Source: Candidatus Defluviibacillus avedoerensis
GTDB taxonomy: Bacteria; Pseudomonadota; Gammaproteobacteria; Burkholderiales; Burkholderiaceae_C
Length of the DNA: 64,000 nt
Assembly (NCBI GenBank): GCA_016703665.1
Contig: JADJBS010000006.1
Coordinates: forward strand, 248,001 to 312,000
Direction: 5' to 3'
The translations under genes were made by a program, and so were the position numbers. Below are positions 17,617 through 28,423 of the stretch, piece by piece. The notes beneath the pieces are model-generated. The model saw only the letters and a program-made list of their open reading frames with translations, was not told the DNA's origin and made no database searches. The stretch's first letter is position 1. The number at the start of each line of letters is the position of its first letter.

Positions 17617-18282
17617 ATGGCGAAAAAAGCGCCGCGCCGCACAGCAGAACGGATTCTTGAGGTCACGCTCGAGTTGTTCAACCGTTTTGGCGAGCCCAAT
17701 GTTTCCACGACCTTGATCTCGGCGGAACTGCGCATCAGTCCTGGCAACCTGTACTACCACTATCCTGCCAAGGACGAACTGATCAACAGCCTGTTTGATC
17801 GCTACGAAAAGTCCTTAAGCGAACTCTTGAATGCCAGTGATGGGGTCCGCAATGTAGAAGACGCCTGGTTCTTCATGCATACCCTGTTCGAGTTGATCTG
17901 GCAGTACCGTTTTCTTTACCGGGACTTGAACGATTTGCTCAGCAAGAACCGGCGACTCGAAACCCATTTCCAGTGGATTTTGAAGAACAAGACGCGATCC
18001 GTGAAAAGCATGCTGGACAGCATGAGCCGCGCAGGCTCCATCAGCATTGATTCGAGAGAAGTTGAGGCAACTGCCACCAGCATGGTAGTGGTATTGACCT
18101 ATTGGCTCAGCTTTGAATATGTACGCGATCCACGTCGCGCCCTGGAGCCAGAAAGCGCTCAGCATGCCCTGTTGCGTGGCGCACAACATGTCTTGAACCT
18201 GCTGGTGCCATACCTCGAGGCCAACCAGCGCACCCATTTGCTCACTCTCGTTGGGGCATACCAGACAAACGAATCGACATAA
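17617..18282 (+). CDS. TetR/AcrR-family transcriptional regulator
   Basis: 221 residues. The N-terminal TetR helix-turn-helix is clear (ERILEVTLELFNRFGEPNVS and ISPGNLYYHYPAKDELINSL). The C-terminal ligand domain ends with AYQTNEST and resembles the group found next to fatty-acid and PHA genes. It lies six bases after the patatin gene and 27 before a TPR gene, so it probably controls this operon and perhaps the nearby reductase and phasin. The inducer is unknown; an acyl-CoA would suit the context but is inference. Confidence 0.88.
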   Translation: MAKKAPRRTAERILEVTLELFNRFGEPNVSTTLISAELRISPGNLYYHYPAKDELINSLFDRYEKSLSELLNASDGVRNVEDAWFFMHTLFELIWQYRFLYRDLNDLLSKNRRLETHFQWILKNKTRSVKSMLDSMSRAGSISIDSREVEATATSMVVVLTYWLSFEYVRDPRRALEPESAQHALLRGAQHVLNLLVPYLEANQRTHLLTLVGAYQTNEST

Positions 18283-18309
18283 CAATGACAACGCACCCCG
18301 GAGACCCCC

Positions 18310-19083
18310 ATGGCCAGATGGAACCCATTTCCCTTTGCTGGTGATTTTGCCTTTGATGCAAGCAGTGTGCGCAAACACTGGGAGCGACTTCATGCGAGCG
18401 ACCTGGAGCCCCTGCCCAAAGACACGGCCTTGCTTGAAGGTTGGGCGCTTTTTCACAACGGTGAATTCCAAAAAGCCACTGAGACTGGCTTGATGCTCGG
18501 TGGTGCAGGCCTCACGCTCGCCAACAAGGCTACCTGCATTTACGCGACCTATCTGGAGCTCAAGGAAAAAGAGAAGCTGGACCTCTACATCACTGCGGGA
18601 GCCCGGGCAAAGGCACAGGCAGATGCCACGCCCACCAATCCTAATGCCTGGCACTGGCAAGCCTATGCGCTTGGTCGCTATAGCCAGGGGATCAGCGTGG
18701 CCAAAGCACTAGCGCAGGGACTTGGTAGCAAAGTCAAGGACGCGCTCGAAAAGGTGATCGAATTAAATCCGAAACACTCAGATGCCCATGTGGCCCTGGG
18801 TGCATTTCATGCTGAAGTCATCGACAAAGTAGGGCCACTGATTGGTGGTATGACCTATGGTGCAAAGAAAGAGGCGGGATTGAGCCTTTTCAAGCAAGCC
18901 TTGGTACTGAATCCAAATTCACCCATTGCAATGATTGAATACGCCAATGGCCTTGTCATGCTGGAGGGCGACAGCCGGATGAGCGAAGCCACTGCGCTAT
19001 ACCAGAAGGCCGCTGCCATGGATGCCTTTGATGCGATGGAGCGCCTTGAAGTCGAACTGGCGCGGGAAGAACTGGCCGATTAA
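18310..19083 (+). CDS. TPR-repeat protein of unknown function
   Basis: 257 residues with at least three tetratricopeptide-like helix pairs (LLEGWALFHNGEFQKATETG; DALEKVIELNPKHSDAHVAL, then GAFHAEVI; LSLFKQALVLNPNSPIAMIE). There is no signal peptide or lipobox, so it is likely cytoplasmic, and no catalytic motif. It is the third gene of the patatin-TetR-TPR run and would act as a protein-binding scaffold. No named family was recognised. Its stop lies 24 bases from the end of the converging lipase-like gene, with no obvious terminator between them. Confidence 0.75.
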   Translation: MARWNPFPFAGDFAFDASSVRKHWERLHASDLEPLPKDTALLEGWALFHNGEFQKATETGLMLGGAGLTLANKATCIYATYLELKEKEKLDLYITAGARAKAQADATPTNPNAWHWQAYALGRYSQGISVAKALAQGLGSKVKDALEKVIELNPKHSDAHVALGAFHAEVIDKVGPLIGGMTYGAKKEAGLSLFKQALVLNPNSPIAMIEYANGLVMLEGDSRMSEATALYQKAAAMDAFDAMERLEVELAREELAD

Positions 19084-19107
19084 GGCCAGTTACAACGCAG
19101 AGATCGA

Positions 19108-20412
19108 CTACTTCACCGTATCAAACAAGGCCTTGGCCTGTGCGTAGCAGAATGGTGGTTCATACGTACCGTGATAGTTGCCATAGTATGTGGCGAAGGC
19201 TGCACTGGTGGGGTCGGTAGGCGCCTTTCCCCCGGTACCAAATGTTGCCTGAATCGCCGCATCTACATCCACAGAACTCACATTGGTCAACGATCGACTA
19301 TCGAAATCAGCCTTCATGACTGCTTGATGAATCGCTGGTGGGACAGTAGGGTCCCCCGCACCACCACAGAGCATGACCTTGGCTTTCGGACTCCAGCCAA
19401 GCAAGTCGTTTTTCTTTGCAGCCAGATAAGCCCCGTTGTTCACGTTGGTCTGCGTGTCGGTCAACCAGGCTGCCTGAAAAATCGCATCTCTCGCCTGGGT
19501 AGGCGTTTCACCCAAGGCACCGGGCAACTTGCCAGAAGTAACCAGCGTGGTGTAAGTCAACGTCGGATTGGGCAACAAGGTCTCGATGTAGTCCGAATAG
19601 GGCGACTTGAACACGGTTTTGACATCGGAGTACACGTTGCCATACGCTTTTTGCCATGACGTCACAATGAATGGCACAAAGAACTGGACGCCTGCTATCG
19701 CCACAGGAAGCTTCAAAGAACCAGACAGGTTGTAAGGGCCTGCCAGGTGAGCGCCTGCCACGACCGAGATTTCGGTCGCGTTGTCGCGCTCGATTGCGCG
19801 GTGAGCCGCCATGGACGAATGCCCCCCTTGTGAATACCCTGACAACATCACCTTGCCTGAATAGTTGAACGCCAAGGTACTGCCCGCATTCCTGGCCGCA
19901 CGAATAGAGTCAACCACCGCGCTGGCCTCCGAGTCGGCATGCAGATAGGGGTGGTACCCGTAAGTTGACTTCGCAAAACCCAGATAGTCGGTGGCCACCA
20001 CAGCATAGCCTTGTGCCGCAAACATGGCAGCCAGAGAGAAGGTCTCGCCGTCAGTGGGGTTGGCGAGTGTTCTGGTTTTCAGTACCTCTGTGCCTCGCGC
20101 ATATGCCAGCAAAGGTGCCGACTCAGTGCAGGTTCCAGATGGCAAAAGCAGTACGCCAGAGGCATTGGTGGACTCGGCACTCACCCCCACAGTGGCGTAA
20201 TTCAGTGCCACAACTTTCACGTCACACTTGGCCTTGCCGCTCAACGCCTGAAGACCAGACACTGCGGTACCCGCATCAATTTGAGCGGTCGTCAATGTCG
20301 TCAAAACGGTTGGGGTCTCGATCAAGGAGCCACGAGCGGGGTCAGAGCTACCCCCGCAGGCAACTAACAGCGCGGCGGCGCTTGCAACGCTTGCAAGTTT
20401 GAAATAACGCAT
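19108..20412 (-). CDS. Lipase/esterase-like alpha/beta-hydrolase lipoprotein
   Basis: 434 residues. The N-terminal signal ends in a lipobox (AALLVACGG), so it is predicted to be a lipoprotein with Cys near residue 19. The alpha/beta-hydrolase fold shows the nucleophile elbow GYSQGG, an acid residue in CGGAGDPTVPP and a candidate His in YYGNYHGTYEPPFC. It resembles bacterial secretory-lipase/prolyl-oligopeptidase-like proteins that hydrolyse esters at the cell surface; the substrate is unknown. It converges on the TPR gene. The region upstream (20413-20516) is short and leads to the tail of the Crp-type gene. Confidence 0.8.
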   Translation of the reverse strand: MRYFKLASVASAAALLVACGGSSDPARGSLIETPTVLTTLTTAQIDAGTAVSGLQALSGKAKCDVKVVALNYATVGVSAESTNASGVLLLPSGTCTESAPLLAYARGTEVLKTRTLANPTDGETFSLAAMFAAQGYAVVATDYLGFAKSTYGYHPYLHADSEASAVVDSIRAARNAGSTLAFNYSGKVMLSGYSQGGHSSMAAHRAIERDNATEISVVAGAHLAGPYNLSGSLKLPVAIAGVQFFVPFIVTSWQKAYGNVYSDVKTVFKSPYSDYIETLLPNPTLTYTTLVTSGKLPGALGETPTQARDAIFQAAWLTDTQTNVNNGAYLAAKKNDLLGWSPKAKVMLCGGAGDPTVPPAIHQAVMKADFDSRSLTNVSSVDVDAAIQATFGTGGKAPTDPTSAAFATYYGNYHGTYEPPFCYAQAKALFDTVK

Positions 20413-20516
20413 GGATCTCTTTCGGGGAATGGTGAAGCAGAGATCGTCATGCTACTAGGCTTTGCAATCTACTGGGGATAACGCGAACACATGTGTATTG
20501 AAAAGATGCTGGCAGG

Positions 20517-21230
20517 TCAGCCAATGTCAACACTGTTTCGAAGTGCCAAAAGGTCAAGCACCCTGAGTCCCCCATATTCGACGCGTATAGCCCCCATGCG
20601 CTGCAAGGTATTCAGAGCCTCGTTGACCCGCTGACGCGACAAGCCTACCAAATAAGCCAACTCTTGCTGAGTAATTCGAAGAACTTTGCCCACGCCAGGA
20701 TACAGGACCGGATTGAAGAGTGCAGCCAAGCTGCGCGCGACCTGAATGTCTGGGTTGTTCATCCGGTCAATTTCGCGCGCTGCGATGAACTGCGCCAGCC
20801 GCTCATTGAGTTGATTCATCACAAAGCGGTTGAAACCGATGGAGTGATCCAATAGCCAATGGAAGGTGTCAACCGGGATGCCCGCTACTACGCTCCTGCG
20901 CAAAGCCTGGATGTTGTAGCGGTACTGCTCGCGTTTTAGCGCCGTACCTTCACCAAACCAGCCACCAGGGGGCACACCCGTGAAGGTCATGGTGACACCC
21001 TGGCTGTTGTCGCTGCTCATTTTGAGCAAACCTTCCACCACGCCAAACCAGTAGGTCACAGGTCGTCCAATGCGGCAAACATAGTCTCCGGGCTTGGCAT
21101 CCGCCACGTCAATGGTTGGGATCACAGCTGCTTGCTCGTCCGGCTGCAACCGACTCAGCCATGGGATATCAGCCAATTCCGTGGATGTGGGGGGCCGTCT
21201 GCGCTGGTACAGGCTTTGATCGATTCGCAT
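20517..21230 (-). CDS. Crp/Fnr-family transcriptional regulator
   Basis: 237 residues: an N-terminal cyclic-nucleotide-type beta-barrel (about 25-145) and a C-terminal Crp-type winged helix with LTQQ-like QQELAYLVGLSRQRVNEAL. The Cys cluster of Fnr is missing and the cAMP-contact sequence is not clearly kept, so the effector is unknown. It is divergent from the CoA ligase/ABC importer operon that begins at 21359, so control of that operon is likely. The 128-base gap holds an imperfect palindrome TTGTC-N8-GACAA (21267-21284) that could be its operator. Confidence 0.85.
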   Translation of the reverse strand: MRIDQSLYQRRRPPTSTELADIPWLSRLQPDEQAAVIPTIDVADAKPGDYVCRIGRPVTYWFGVVEGLLKMSSDNSQGVTMTFTGVPPGGWFGEGTALKREQYRYNIQALRRSVVAGIPVDTFHWLLDHSIGFNRFVMNQLNERLAQFIAAREIDRMNNPDIQVARSLAALFNPVLYPGVGKVLRITQQELAYLVGLSRQRVNEALNTLQRMGAIRVEYGGLRVLDLLALRNSVDIG

Positions 21231-21266
21231 GATTCAGGGTAAGTCCGCTCAGGGATGACCCTTAAA

Positions 21267-21284
21267 TTGTCGTTGGAATGACAA
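21267..21284. promoter_or_regulatory. Possible operator in the crp-type/ligase divergent region
   Basis: TTGTC-N8-GACAA lies between the divergent start codons of the Crp-type regulator and the CoA ligase. Arms are only five bases, so this could be chance; no -10/-35 pair was assigned. Confidence 0.3.
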
Positions 21285-21358
21285 CATAACGTCAAATCAA
21301 TCTCTACTATCTGCTCCAACTGTGGGCTCAGTCCCAAGGTTCAAGTCAAGGATGTGGA

Positions 21359-23301
21359 ATGGAAACAACTTTTCCCAAGCTTTTATTTACGCATGCAGCT
21401 AAACGGCCCCAGGCCCCCGCCATGCGCGAAAAAGAGTACGGTATTTGGCAGACGCTGACCTGGTCCGATCTCGCGACCTTGGTGGAGCATATCGCCTGTG
21501 GCCTGCACGAAGCAGGTCTCACACGCAATGAACATCTGGTCGTCGTTGGCGCGAACCGTCCGCGCCTTTACGCCACCATGTTGGCCGCACAGAGTCTGGG
21601 TGCGATTCCAGTTCCGTTGTACCAGGATGCGGCTGCCGTCGAATGTGTGTTCCCTCTGAACAATGCCGAAGTTCGGTTCTGCGTTGTTGAAGACCAGGAA
21701 CAAGTGGACAAACTGTTGGAGGTTCGCGATCAGTGCCAGGGCCTGAATCACATTTACTTCGATGATCCGCGTGGTCTGCGCAAGTACGACGAACCAGGCC
21801 TCGCCTCGCTCGAAAGCCTCATTGAAGCGGGCAAAGCCTTTGCTTCCAAAAATCCGGGTTTTATGAAGGCCGAGATTGACAAGGCACAGCCAAACGATGT
21901 GGCCGCCATGTTCTATACCAGCGGTACGACAGGTACACCAAATGGCGTGGTGCACACCCACTTCAGCCTGTTGAACCGTGCCGAAGCAGGTTCTACCTTT
22001 GATGCATTGACTGACCATGAAGAAGTCCTCGCCTACCTGCCTACCGCATGGATCGGCCAGAACATCTTTAGCTACGCCCAGTGGCTGGAGCGCGGCTATG
22101 TCGTCAACTGCCCAGAGAGTAGCGCCACCGTCACCATCGACCTGAAAGAAATCGGCCCCACCTACTACTTTGCACCACCGCGCGTGTTCGAAGGCCTTCT
22201 CACCAGTGTGATGATCCGCATGGAAGATGCTGGCACTGTCAAACGCAACATGTTCCATTACTTCATGGATATAGCCAAGCGAGTTGGCCCCACCTTGATG
22301 GACGGTAAATCTGTGGCGTTTGGCGACAAGTTGCTCTACACAGTGGGAAATGCATTGGTTTATGGCCCGTTGCGCAATACCTTGGGTTTGTCGCGAGTGC
22401 GTGTCGCTTACACCGCAGGTGAAGCGATTGGCCCCGATCTGTTCAGCTTCTACCGCTCCATTGGCGTCAACCTTAAACAGTTATATGGCAGTACCGAGAC
22501 AGCCGTGTTTGTTTGCATGCAGCCAGACCACGAAGCCCGCTCCGACACCGTCGGTGTGCCTGTGCAGGGCGTAGAAATCAAGCTGGCGGACAACGGTGAA
22601 GTGCTGGTCAAATCCAAAGGCCTGTTGAAGGAATATTTCAAAAACCCTTCCGCCACAGCTGAAGTACTGACGTCCGACGGCTGGTATCACACCAGCGATG
22701 CAGGCTTTCTGGACGCGCATGGCCACCTGAAGATCATCGACCGCGTCAAGGACGTGGGGCGCCTCAAAGGTGGCGCGAACGATGGCTCGATGTTCGCTCC
22801 CAAGTACGTGGAAAACAAGCTCAAGTTCTTCCCGCATATCAAGGAAGCCGTTGCTTTGGGTGACGGGCGTGAGCGCGTCTGCGCCATGATCAACATTGAC
22901 ATGGAAGCCGTTGGCAATTGGGCTGAGCGGCGTAATCTGCCTTATGCAGGCTACACCGATCTGGCACAAAAACCAGAGGTCTATCAATTGATTAAGGAGT
23001 GCGTAGAAAAGGTCAATGCCGATTTGGCAGAAGATGCCTTGCTGGCCGGTAGCCAGATCCACCGGTTCCTGGTTCTGCACAAAGAACTGGACGCGGACGA
23101 TGGTGAACTGACCCGAACCAACAAGGTCCGCCGTGGCTACATCAGTGAAAAATATGCCGTGCTTGTCGACGCGTTGTATGGCGGCAAGACAGAACAGTTC
23201 ATCGAAACCGCCGTCAAGTTTGAAGACGGCCGCAGCGGCAGCGTCAGTGCCACATTGAAAATGGGCGACAGCAAAACCTTTGCCCCTGTAAAGGCAGCAG
23301 C

Positions 23302-23305
<4 letters not shown>
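21359..23305 (+). CDS. AMP-forming acyl-CoA synthetase (long-chain/aromatic acid-CoA ligase type)
   Basis: 648 residues of the ANL adenylation superfamily. The phosphate-binding loop FYTSGTTGTPNGVVHTH is near residue 185, the YGSTE motif lies mid-protein and the hinge follows WYHTSDAGFLDAHGHLKIID. The length and the long C-terminal part resemble long-chain acyl-CoA synthetases of the Faa/FadD15 group. It would activate a carboxylic acid with ATP and CoA on the cytoplasmic side. It is the first gene of an operon whose next gene overlaps by 4 bases and encodes a LivG-like ATPase, which suggests that the imported acid is thioesterified on entry. The substrate is not known. Confidence 0.88.
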
Positions 23306-24123
<818 letters not shown>

Positions 24124-24134
24124 GGAATCAGACC

Positions 24135-25064
24135 ATGGCATTTTTTCTAGAAACCCTGCTTGGCGGCCTGATGGCTGGCATGCTTTACTCATTGGTTGCG
24201 CTTGGCTTTGTGCTGATTTTCAAGGCCTCAGGTGTGTTTAACTTCGCCCAGGGCGCCATGGTGCTGTTCGCCGCACTGGCCATGGCACGCTTTGCCGAAT
24301 GGATACCGGCCTGGACCGGCATCAGTAATCCCATTGTGGCGACCATGCTGGCCTTCGTGGTGGCTGGCGTGGTTATGTTTGCGGTGTCATGGGTCATCGA
24401 GCGACTGGTGCTTCGCCACCTCGTCAATCAGGAAGGCGCCACCTTGCTGATGGCAACCTTGGGCATCACTTACTTTCTGGAAGGCCTTGGTCAGACGATC
24501 TTTGGCAGCGACATCTACAAAATTGACATCGGCATGCCCAAAGAGCCCATCATGGCGTTTGAATCCATGTTTGAAGGTGGCATTCTGATCAATAAGGAAG
24601 ACTTGATTGCCGCTGTCATTGCTGCTGCCTTGGTTACCTTGCTGAGCATCTTCTTTCAGAAAACATCCACGGGTCGCGCCCTGCGTGCGGTGGCTGACGA
24701 CCATCAGGCAGCCCAGTCAATTGGCATTCCCCTTAACCGAATCTGGTTCATTGTCTGGTGTGTTGCTGGCGTAGTGGCCTTGGTGGCAGGAATGATCTGG
24801 GGGTCCAAGCTGGGAGTGCAGTTTTCACTTACCACCGTGGCTTTGCGGGCCCTGCCGGTGGTGATTCTGGGTGGTTTGACTTCGGTTCCGGGCGCCATCA
24901 TCGGCGGTCTGATCATTGGCGTGGGTGAGAAGCTGTCTGAAGTCTTTTTAGGCCCCTACGTCGGTGGTGGCATTGAGATCTGGTTTGCCTACGTCTTGGC
25001 GCTTGGCTTCCTGCTCTTCAGACCGCAAGGCCTGTTTGGCGAAAAAATCATTGACCGCGTTTGA
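24135..25064 (+). CDS. LivH-type ABC importer permease
   Basis: 309 residues with about eight hydrophobic segments. The LivH family pattern is visible at the N-terminus (GLMAGMLYSLVALGFVLIFK, FNFAQGAMVLFAALA) and in the cytoplasmic coupling loop (TSTGRALRAVADDHQAAQSI). It forms the inner-membrane channel with the LivM-type protein encoded next. It starts 11 bases after the livG-like stop and follows a clear GAGGAAT ribosome-binding site. Confidence 0.93.
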   Translation: MAFFLETLLGGLMAGMLYSLVALGFVLIFKASGVFNFAQGAMVLFAALAMARFAEWIPAWTGISNPIVATMLAFVVAGVVMFAVSWVIERLVLRHLVNQEGATLLMATLGITYFLEGLGQTIFGSDIYKIDIGMPKEPIMAFESMFEGGILINKEDLIAAVIAAALVTLLSIFFQKTSTGRALRAVADDHQAAQSIGIPLNRIWFIVWCVAGVVALVAGMIWGSKLGVQFSLTTVALRALPVVILGGLTSVPGAIIGGLIIGVGEKLSEVFLGPYVGGGIEIWFAYVLALGFLLFRPQGLFGEKIIDRV

Positions 25065-25076
25065 GGACGATTCAAC

Positions 25077-26153
25077 ATGTTTTACAGAGAAAACGGTCAA
25101 TTCAAGACCTCCTACGCGGCTGATCAGCAGATATTCCCGATCACGCAAGACAGAACGGCCATTGGCTTGCTGGTTCTCTTCGCGGTGGTGGCTGTGCCCA
25201 TGTTGGCCAGTGACTACATGTTTCGCGCCATTTTGATTCCCTTCTTGATTTTTTCGCTGGCTGCTGTTGGCGTCAATATTCTGGTGGGGTACTGCGGCCA
25301 GATTTCCCTGGGATCGGGTGCCTTCATGGCCGTGGGTGCTTATGGTGCCTACAACTTTTTTGTCCGTATACCCGGCATGCCCTTGATACCAGCTCTCATT
25401 TTGGGCGGGCTGTGCGCAACGGTCTTCGGCATCCTCTTTGGATTGCCCAGCCTGCGAGTGAAAGGTCTGTACCTGGCCGTGGCGACACTTGCAGCGCAAT
25501 TCTTTTCGGACTGGATGTTCCTGCGCGTCAAGTGGTTCACCAACGATTCAGCGTCTGGCTCCGTGTCGGTCTCCAACTTGCAAGTTTTTGGTATGGAAGT
25601 TGACAGCCCCTTGTCCAAGTACCTGTTCTGCTTGGGATTGTTGGCCGTCATTGCCTTGCTGGCAAAAAATCTAGTGCGTGGCGCTATCGGACGCGAGTGG
25701 ATGGCCATACGCGACATGGACGTCGCGGCAGCTGTGATCGGCATCCGCCCGATGTACGCCAAATTGAGCGCCTTTGCTGTGAGTTCTTTCATCATCGGTG
25801 TGGCAGGCGCTCTGTGGGGCTTCGTGTACCTGGGCGCTTGGGAGCCTGCCGCCTTTTCAGTAGACCAATCCTTCAAGCTGCTCTTCATGGTGATCATCGG
25901 CGGCATGGGTTCGATCATGGGCAGCTTCTTTGGTGCGGCCTTTATCGTGATTCTGCCGATTGTTTTGAATCAGCTATTGCCTGTCCTCGGTTCTGTGATG
26001 GGGCTCGAGATTTCTACTGCTGGCATCTCACACACTGAACTCATGATCTTCGGCGCCTTGATTGTGTGGTTCCTGATCGTCGAACCCCATGGCATTGCAA
26101 AACTCTGGTCCATTGGCAAGCAAAAGATGCGCCTGTGGCCATTCCCTCATTGA
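25077..26153 (+). CDS. LivM-type ABC importer permease
   Basis: 358 residues, with a soluble N-terminal stretch of about 35 residues and then eight to ten hydrophobic segments. LivM hallmarks include GVNILVGYCGQISLGSGAFM, the coupling loop GREWMAIRDMDVAAAVIGI and YAKLSAFAVSSFIIGVAGAL. It pairs with the LivH-type permease encoded 12 bases upstream. Together they would carry the ligand delivered by the binding protein encoded next. Confidence 0.93.
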   Translation: MFYRENGQFKTSYAADQQIFPITQDRTAIGLLVLFAVVAVPMLASDYMFRAILIPFLIFSLAAVGVNILVGYCGQISLGSGAFMAVGAYGAYNFFVRIPGMPLIPALILGGLCATVFGILFGLPSLRVKGLYLAVATLAAQFFSDWMFLRVKWFTNDSASGSVSVSNLQVFGMEVDSPLSKYLFCLGLLAVIALLAKNLVRGAIGREWMAIRDMDVAAAVIGIRPMYAKLSAFAVSSFIIGVAGALWGFVYLGAWEPAAFSVDQSFKLLFMVIIGGMGSIMGSFFGAAFIVILPIVLNQLLPVLGSVMGLEISTAGISHTELMIFGALIVWFLIVEPHGIAKLWSIGKQKMRLWPFPH

Positions 26154-26214
26154 TACTGCACCGATTTTTTCGCAACCTTCGGCACAGGGTGTGCCTTTCA
26201 CTCCAGGAGACTTT

Positions 26215-27531
26215 ATGAAACTGCGCAATCTCGCTTTGGCCGCCTGTCTGGCTGGCGTGGGCTTCACCGCCTTTGCTCAAGCCAAAGAACAATTCTTTCC
26301 AGGCTTGCCCTATCGCACTGGCCCCTATGCGCCGAATGGTGTCCCATGGGCCAACGGTTATGCCGATTACCTCAAGCTCGTCAATGCGCGCGGCGGTATC
26401 AATGGCGTCAAGATCATTTACGAAGAGTGCGAAACTGGCTACGACACTGCACGCGGTGTTGAATGCTATGAGCGACTCAAGGGCAAGCACGGTGGTGCAA
26501 CCGTTTTCCAGCCCCTGTCAACTGGCATTACCTTTGCCTTGACTGAAAAGGCCCCCGGCGACAAGATCCCATTGATCACTGCAGGCTACGGTCGTAGCGA
26601 AAGCCAGGACGGCACCGTGTTCAAGTGGAACTTCCCCTTGGCTGGCACCTACTGGTTGGCGGCAGATGCGCTCGTTCAGCAAATCGGCAAAAAAGAAGGT
26701 GGTCTGGACAAGCTCAAAGGCAAGAAGGTCGCCCTGGTTTATCACGATAGCCCATATGGCAAGGAGCCCATCGCCTTGATGCAAGAGCGTGCGGCACAGC
26801 TGGGCTTCAATTTGCAGCTGTTGCCAGTGACCGCGCCCGGCGTCGAACAAAAGGCCACTTGGCTGCAAGTGCGTCAAGCCAAGCCAGACTATGTGTTCCT
26901 GTGGGGCTGGGGTGTGATGAACTCCACTGCGCTGAAGGAAGCCCAAGCCACGGGTTACCCCCGTGACAAGATGTATGGCGTCTGGTGGTCGGGCGCAGAG
27001 CCTGACGTCAAAGACGTGGGCGAAGGTGCCAAAGGGTACAACGCTGTGACCATGCAGCACGGTGCGGAACCGCAGTCCAAGGTGGTCCAGGACATCCTGA
27101 AGGAAGTTCATGGCAAGGGCCAGGGCTCGGGACCCAAGGATGAAGTTGGTCAAGTGCTTTACATGCGCGGTGCGATGAGTGCCATGCTGGCCGTTGAAGG
27201 CGTCAAGCGCGCACAGGAACGCTACGGTAAGGGCAAGTGGGTATCGGGCGAGCAAGCTCGCTGGGGCTATGAGAACCTGGCACTGGACCAGAAGAAGCTC
27301 GACGCCCTGGGCTTTGCCGGCGTGATGCGCCCCATCAGCACATCCTGCGTGGACCACATGGGCTCCAACTGGGCACGTGTTCACACATGGGACGGCAAGA
27401 AGTGGAACTTCAGCTCTGACTGGCTGCAGGCAGATGAAATGATCTTGAAGCCACTCGTCAAGGCAACTGCTGCCAAGTACGCCGCTGAGAAAAAGCTGAC
27501 GCCACGAACGCCAGCTGATTGCCAGACTTGA
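26215..27531 (+). CDS. Periplasmic ligand-binding protein of the HAAT/LivK family
   Basis: 438 residues with a cleavable signal peptide (MKLRNLALAACLAGVGFTAF, AQA). The mature part has the Peripla_BP_6 fold (NGYADYLKLVNARGGINGVK, YDTARGVECYERLKG). It is longer than LivK (about 345) and resembles the aromatic/aliphatic acid-type binding proteins found beside CoA ligases. ATG 26215 is chosen because GGAGA lies 6 bases before it and the signal peptide starts there, although the frame is open further upstream into livM. Ligand unknown. Confidence 0.9.
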   Translation: MKLRNLALAACLAGVGFTAFAQAKEQFFPGLPYRTGPYAPNGVPWANGYADYLKLVNARGGINGVKIIYEECETGYDTARGVECYERLKGKHGGATVFQPLSTGITFALTEKAPGDKIPLITAGYGRSESQDGTVFKWNFPLAGTYWLAADALVQQIGKKEGGLDKLKGKKVALVYHDSPYGKEPIALMQERAAQLGFNLQLLPVTAPGVEQKATWLQVRQAKPDYVFLWGWGVMNSTALKEAQATGYPRDKMYGVWWSGAEPDVKDVGEGAKGYNAVTMQHGAEPQSKVVQDILKEVHGKGQGSGPKDEVGQVLYMRGAMSAMLAVEGVKRAQERYGKGKWVSGEQARWGYENLALDQKKLDALGFAGVMRPISTSCVDHMGSNWARVHTWDGKKWNFSSDWLQADEMILKPLVKATAAKYAAEKKLTPRTPADCQT

Positions 27532-27542
27532 TGATGTAAGTA

Positions 27543-27598
27543 TTGGCGGCTGATTCAGCCGCCAATCGAGAAGGCCAGACAATGGCCTTCTCGATTGG
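27543..27598 (+). promoter_or_regulatory. Two tandem hairpins sharing a segment, between binding protein and LivF-type genes
   Basis: Hairpin 1: TTGGCGGCT (27543-27551)/AGCCGCCAA (27557-27565). Hairpin 2: a perfect 15-base stem CCAATCGAGAAGGCC (27562-27576)/GGCCTTCTCGATTGG (27584-27598). They share CCAA (27562-27565), so they cannot both form fully. There is no T-run, so they are not simple terminators. The likely effect is 3'-end protection of the binding-protein mRNA, giving more binding protein than ATPase. Confidence 0.7.
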
Positions 27599-27613
27599 AC
27601 AACGAGAGAACCC

Positions 27614-28423
27614 ATGGAAAAACCCAACATTGTTCTGAACGTCAATGGCATCGAGGTCATTTACAACCACGTGATCCTGGTGCTCAAGGGCGTCAGCCTT
27701 CAAGTACCTCAAGGTCAAATTGTTGCCATTCTTGGCGGTAATGGTGCGGGCAAGACCACGACCTTGCGAGCCATCTCCAACTTGCTGCAAGGCGAGCGTG
27801 GTGCTGTGACCAAGGGCTCTATCGAACTTCGTGGCGAGCGGATTGAGAACTTGACCCCCGCTGACTTGGTGCAACGCGGCGTGGTGCAGGTGATGGAAGG
27901 GCGGCATTGTTTTGCCCACCTCACCATTGAAGAAAACCTGATGACAGGCTCTTACACGCGCTCAGACAAGGCCGAGATTGCCCGCAATCTCGAGAAGGTC
28001 TACAACTACTTCCCGCGTCTGAAGACACGCCGCACCTCGCAAGCGGCGTACACCTCGGGTGGTGAACAGCAGATGTGCGCCATTGGCCGCGCATTGATGT
28101 CAAACCCCAGCATGGTGCTGCTGGACGAGCCTTCCATGGGCTTGGCGCCACAAATCGTGGAGGAGGTCTTCAACATTGTCAAAGACCTCAACAGCAAAGA
28201 GAAAGTCACCTTTTTGCTTGCCGAACAGAACACCAACATGGCACTTAAATACGCTGACTATGGCTACATCATGGAAAGTGGCCGTGTCGTGATGGACGGT
28301 GTTGCATCGGATCTTGCCAACAACGAAGACGTCAAGGAGTTTTACCTTGGCATGGGCGGTGGCGAACGCAAGAGTTTCAAGGACGTGAAGAGCTACAAGC
28401 GCAGAAAGCGGTGGTTGGCATGA
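27614..28423 (+). CDS. LivF-type ABC importer ATPase
   Basis: 269 residues: Walker A GGNGAGKTTT, signature YTSGGEQQMCAIGRAL and Walker B MVLLDEPSMGLAP with the LivF-type LAEQNTNMALKYADYGYIME. It is some 30 residues longer than typical LivF; part of the surplus is a basic C-terminal tail (DVKSYKRRKRWLA). It is the second ATPase of the importer. Its stop overlaps the start of the following CoA ligase by 4 bases, binding the two genes into the same unit. Confidence 0.92.
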   Translation: MEKPNIVLNVNGIEVIYNHVILVLKGVSLQVPQGQIVAILGGNGAGKTTTLRAISNLLQGERGAVTKGSIELRGERIENLTPADLVQRGVVQVMEGRHCFAHLTIEENLMTGSYTRSDKAEIARNLEKVYNYFPRLKTRRTSQAAYTSGGEQQMCAIGRALMSNPSMVLLDEPSMGLAPQIVEEVFNIVKDLNSKEKVTFLLAEQNTNMALKYADYGYIMESGRVVMDGVASDLANNEDVKEFYLGMGGGERKSFKDVKSYKRRKRWLA

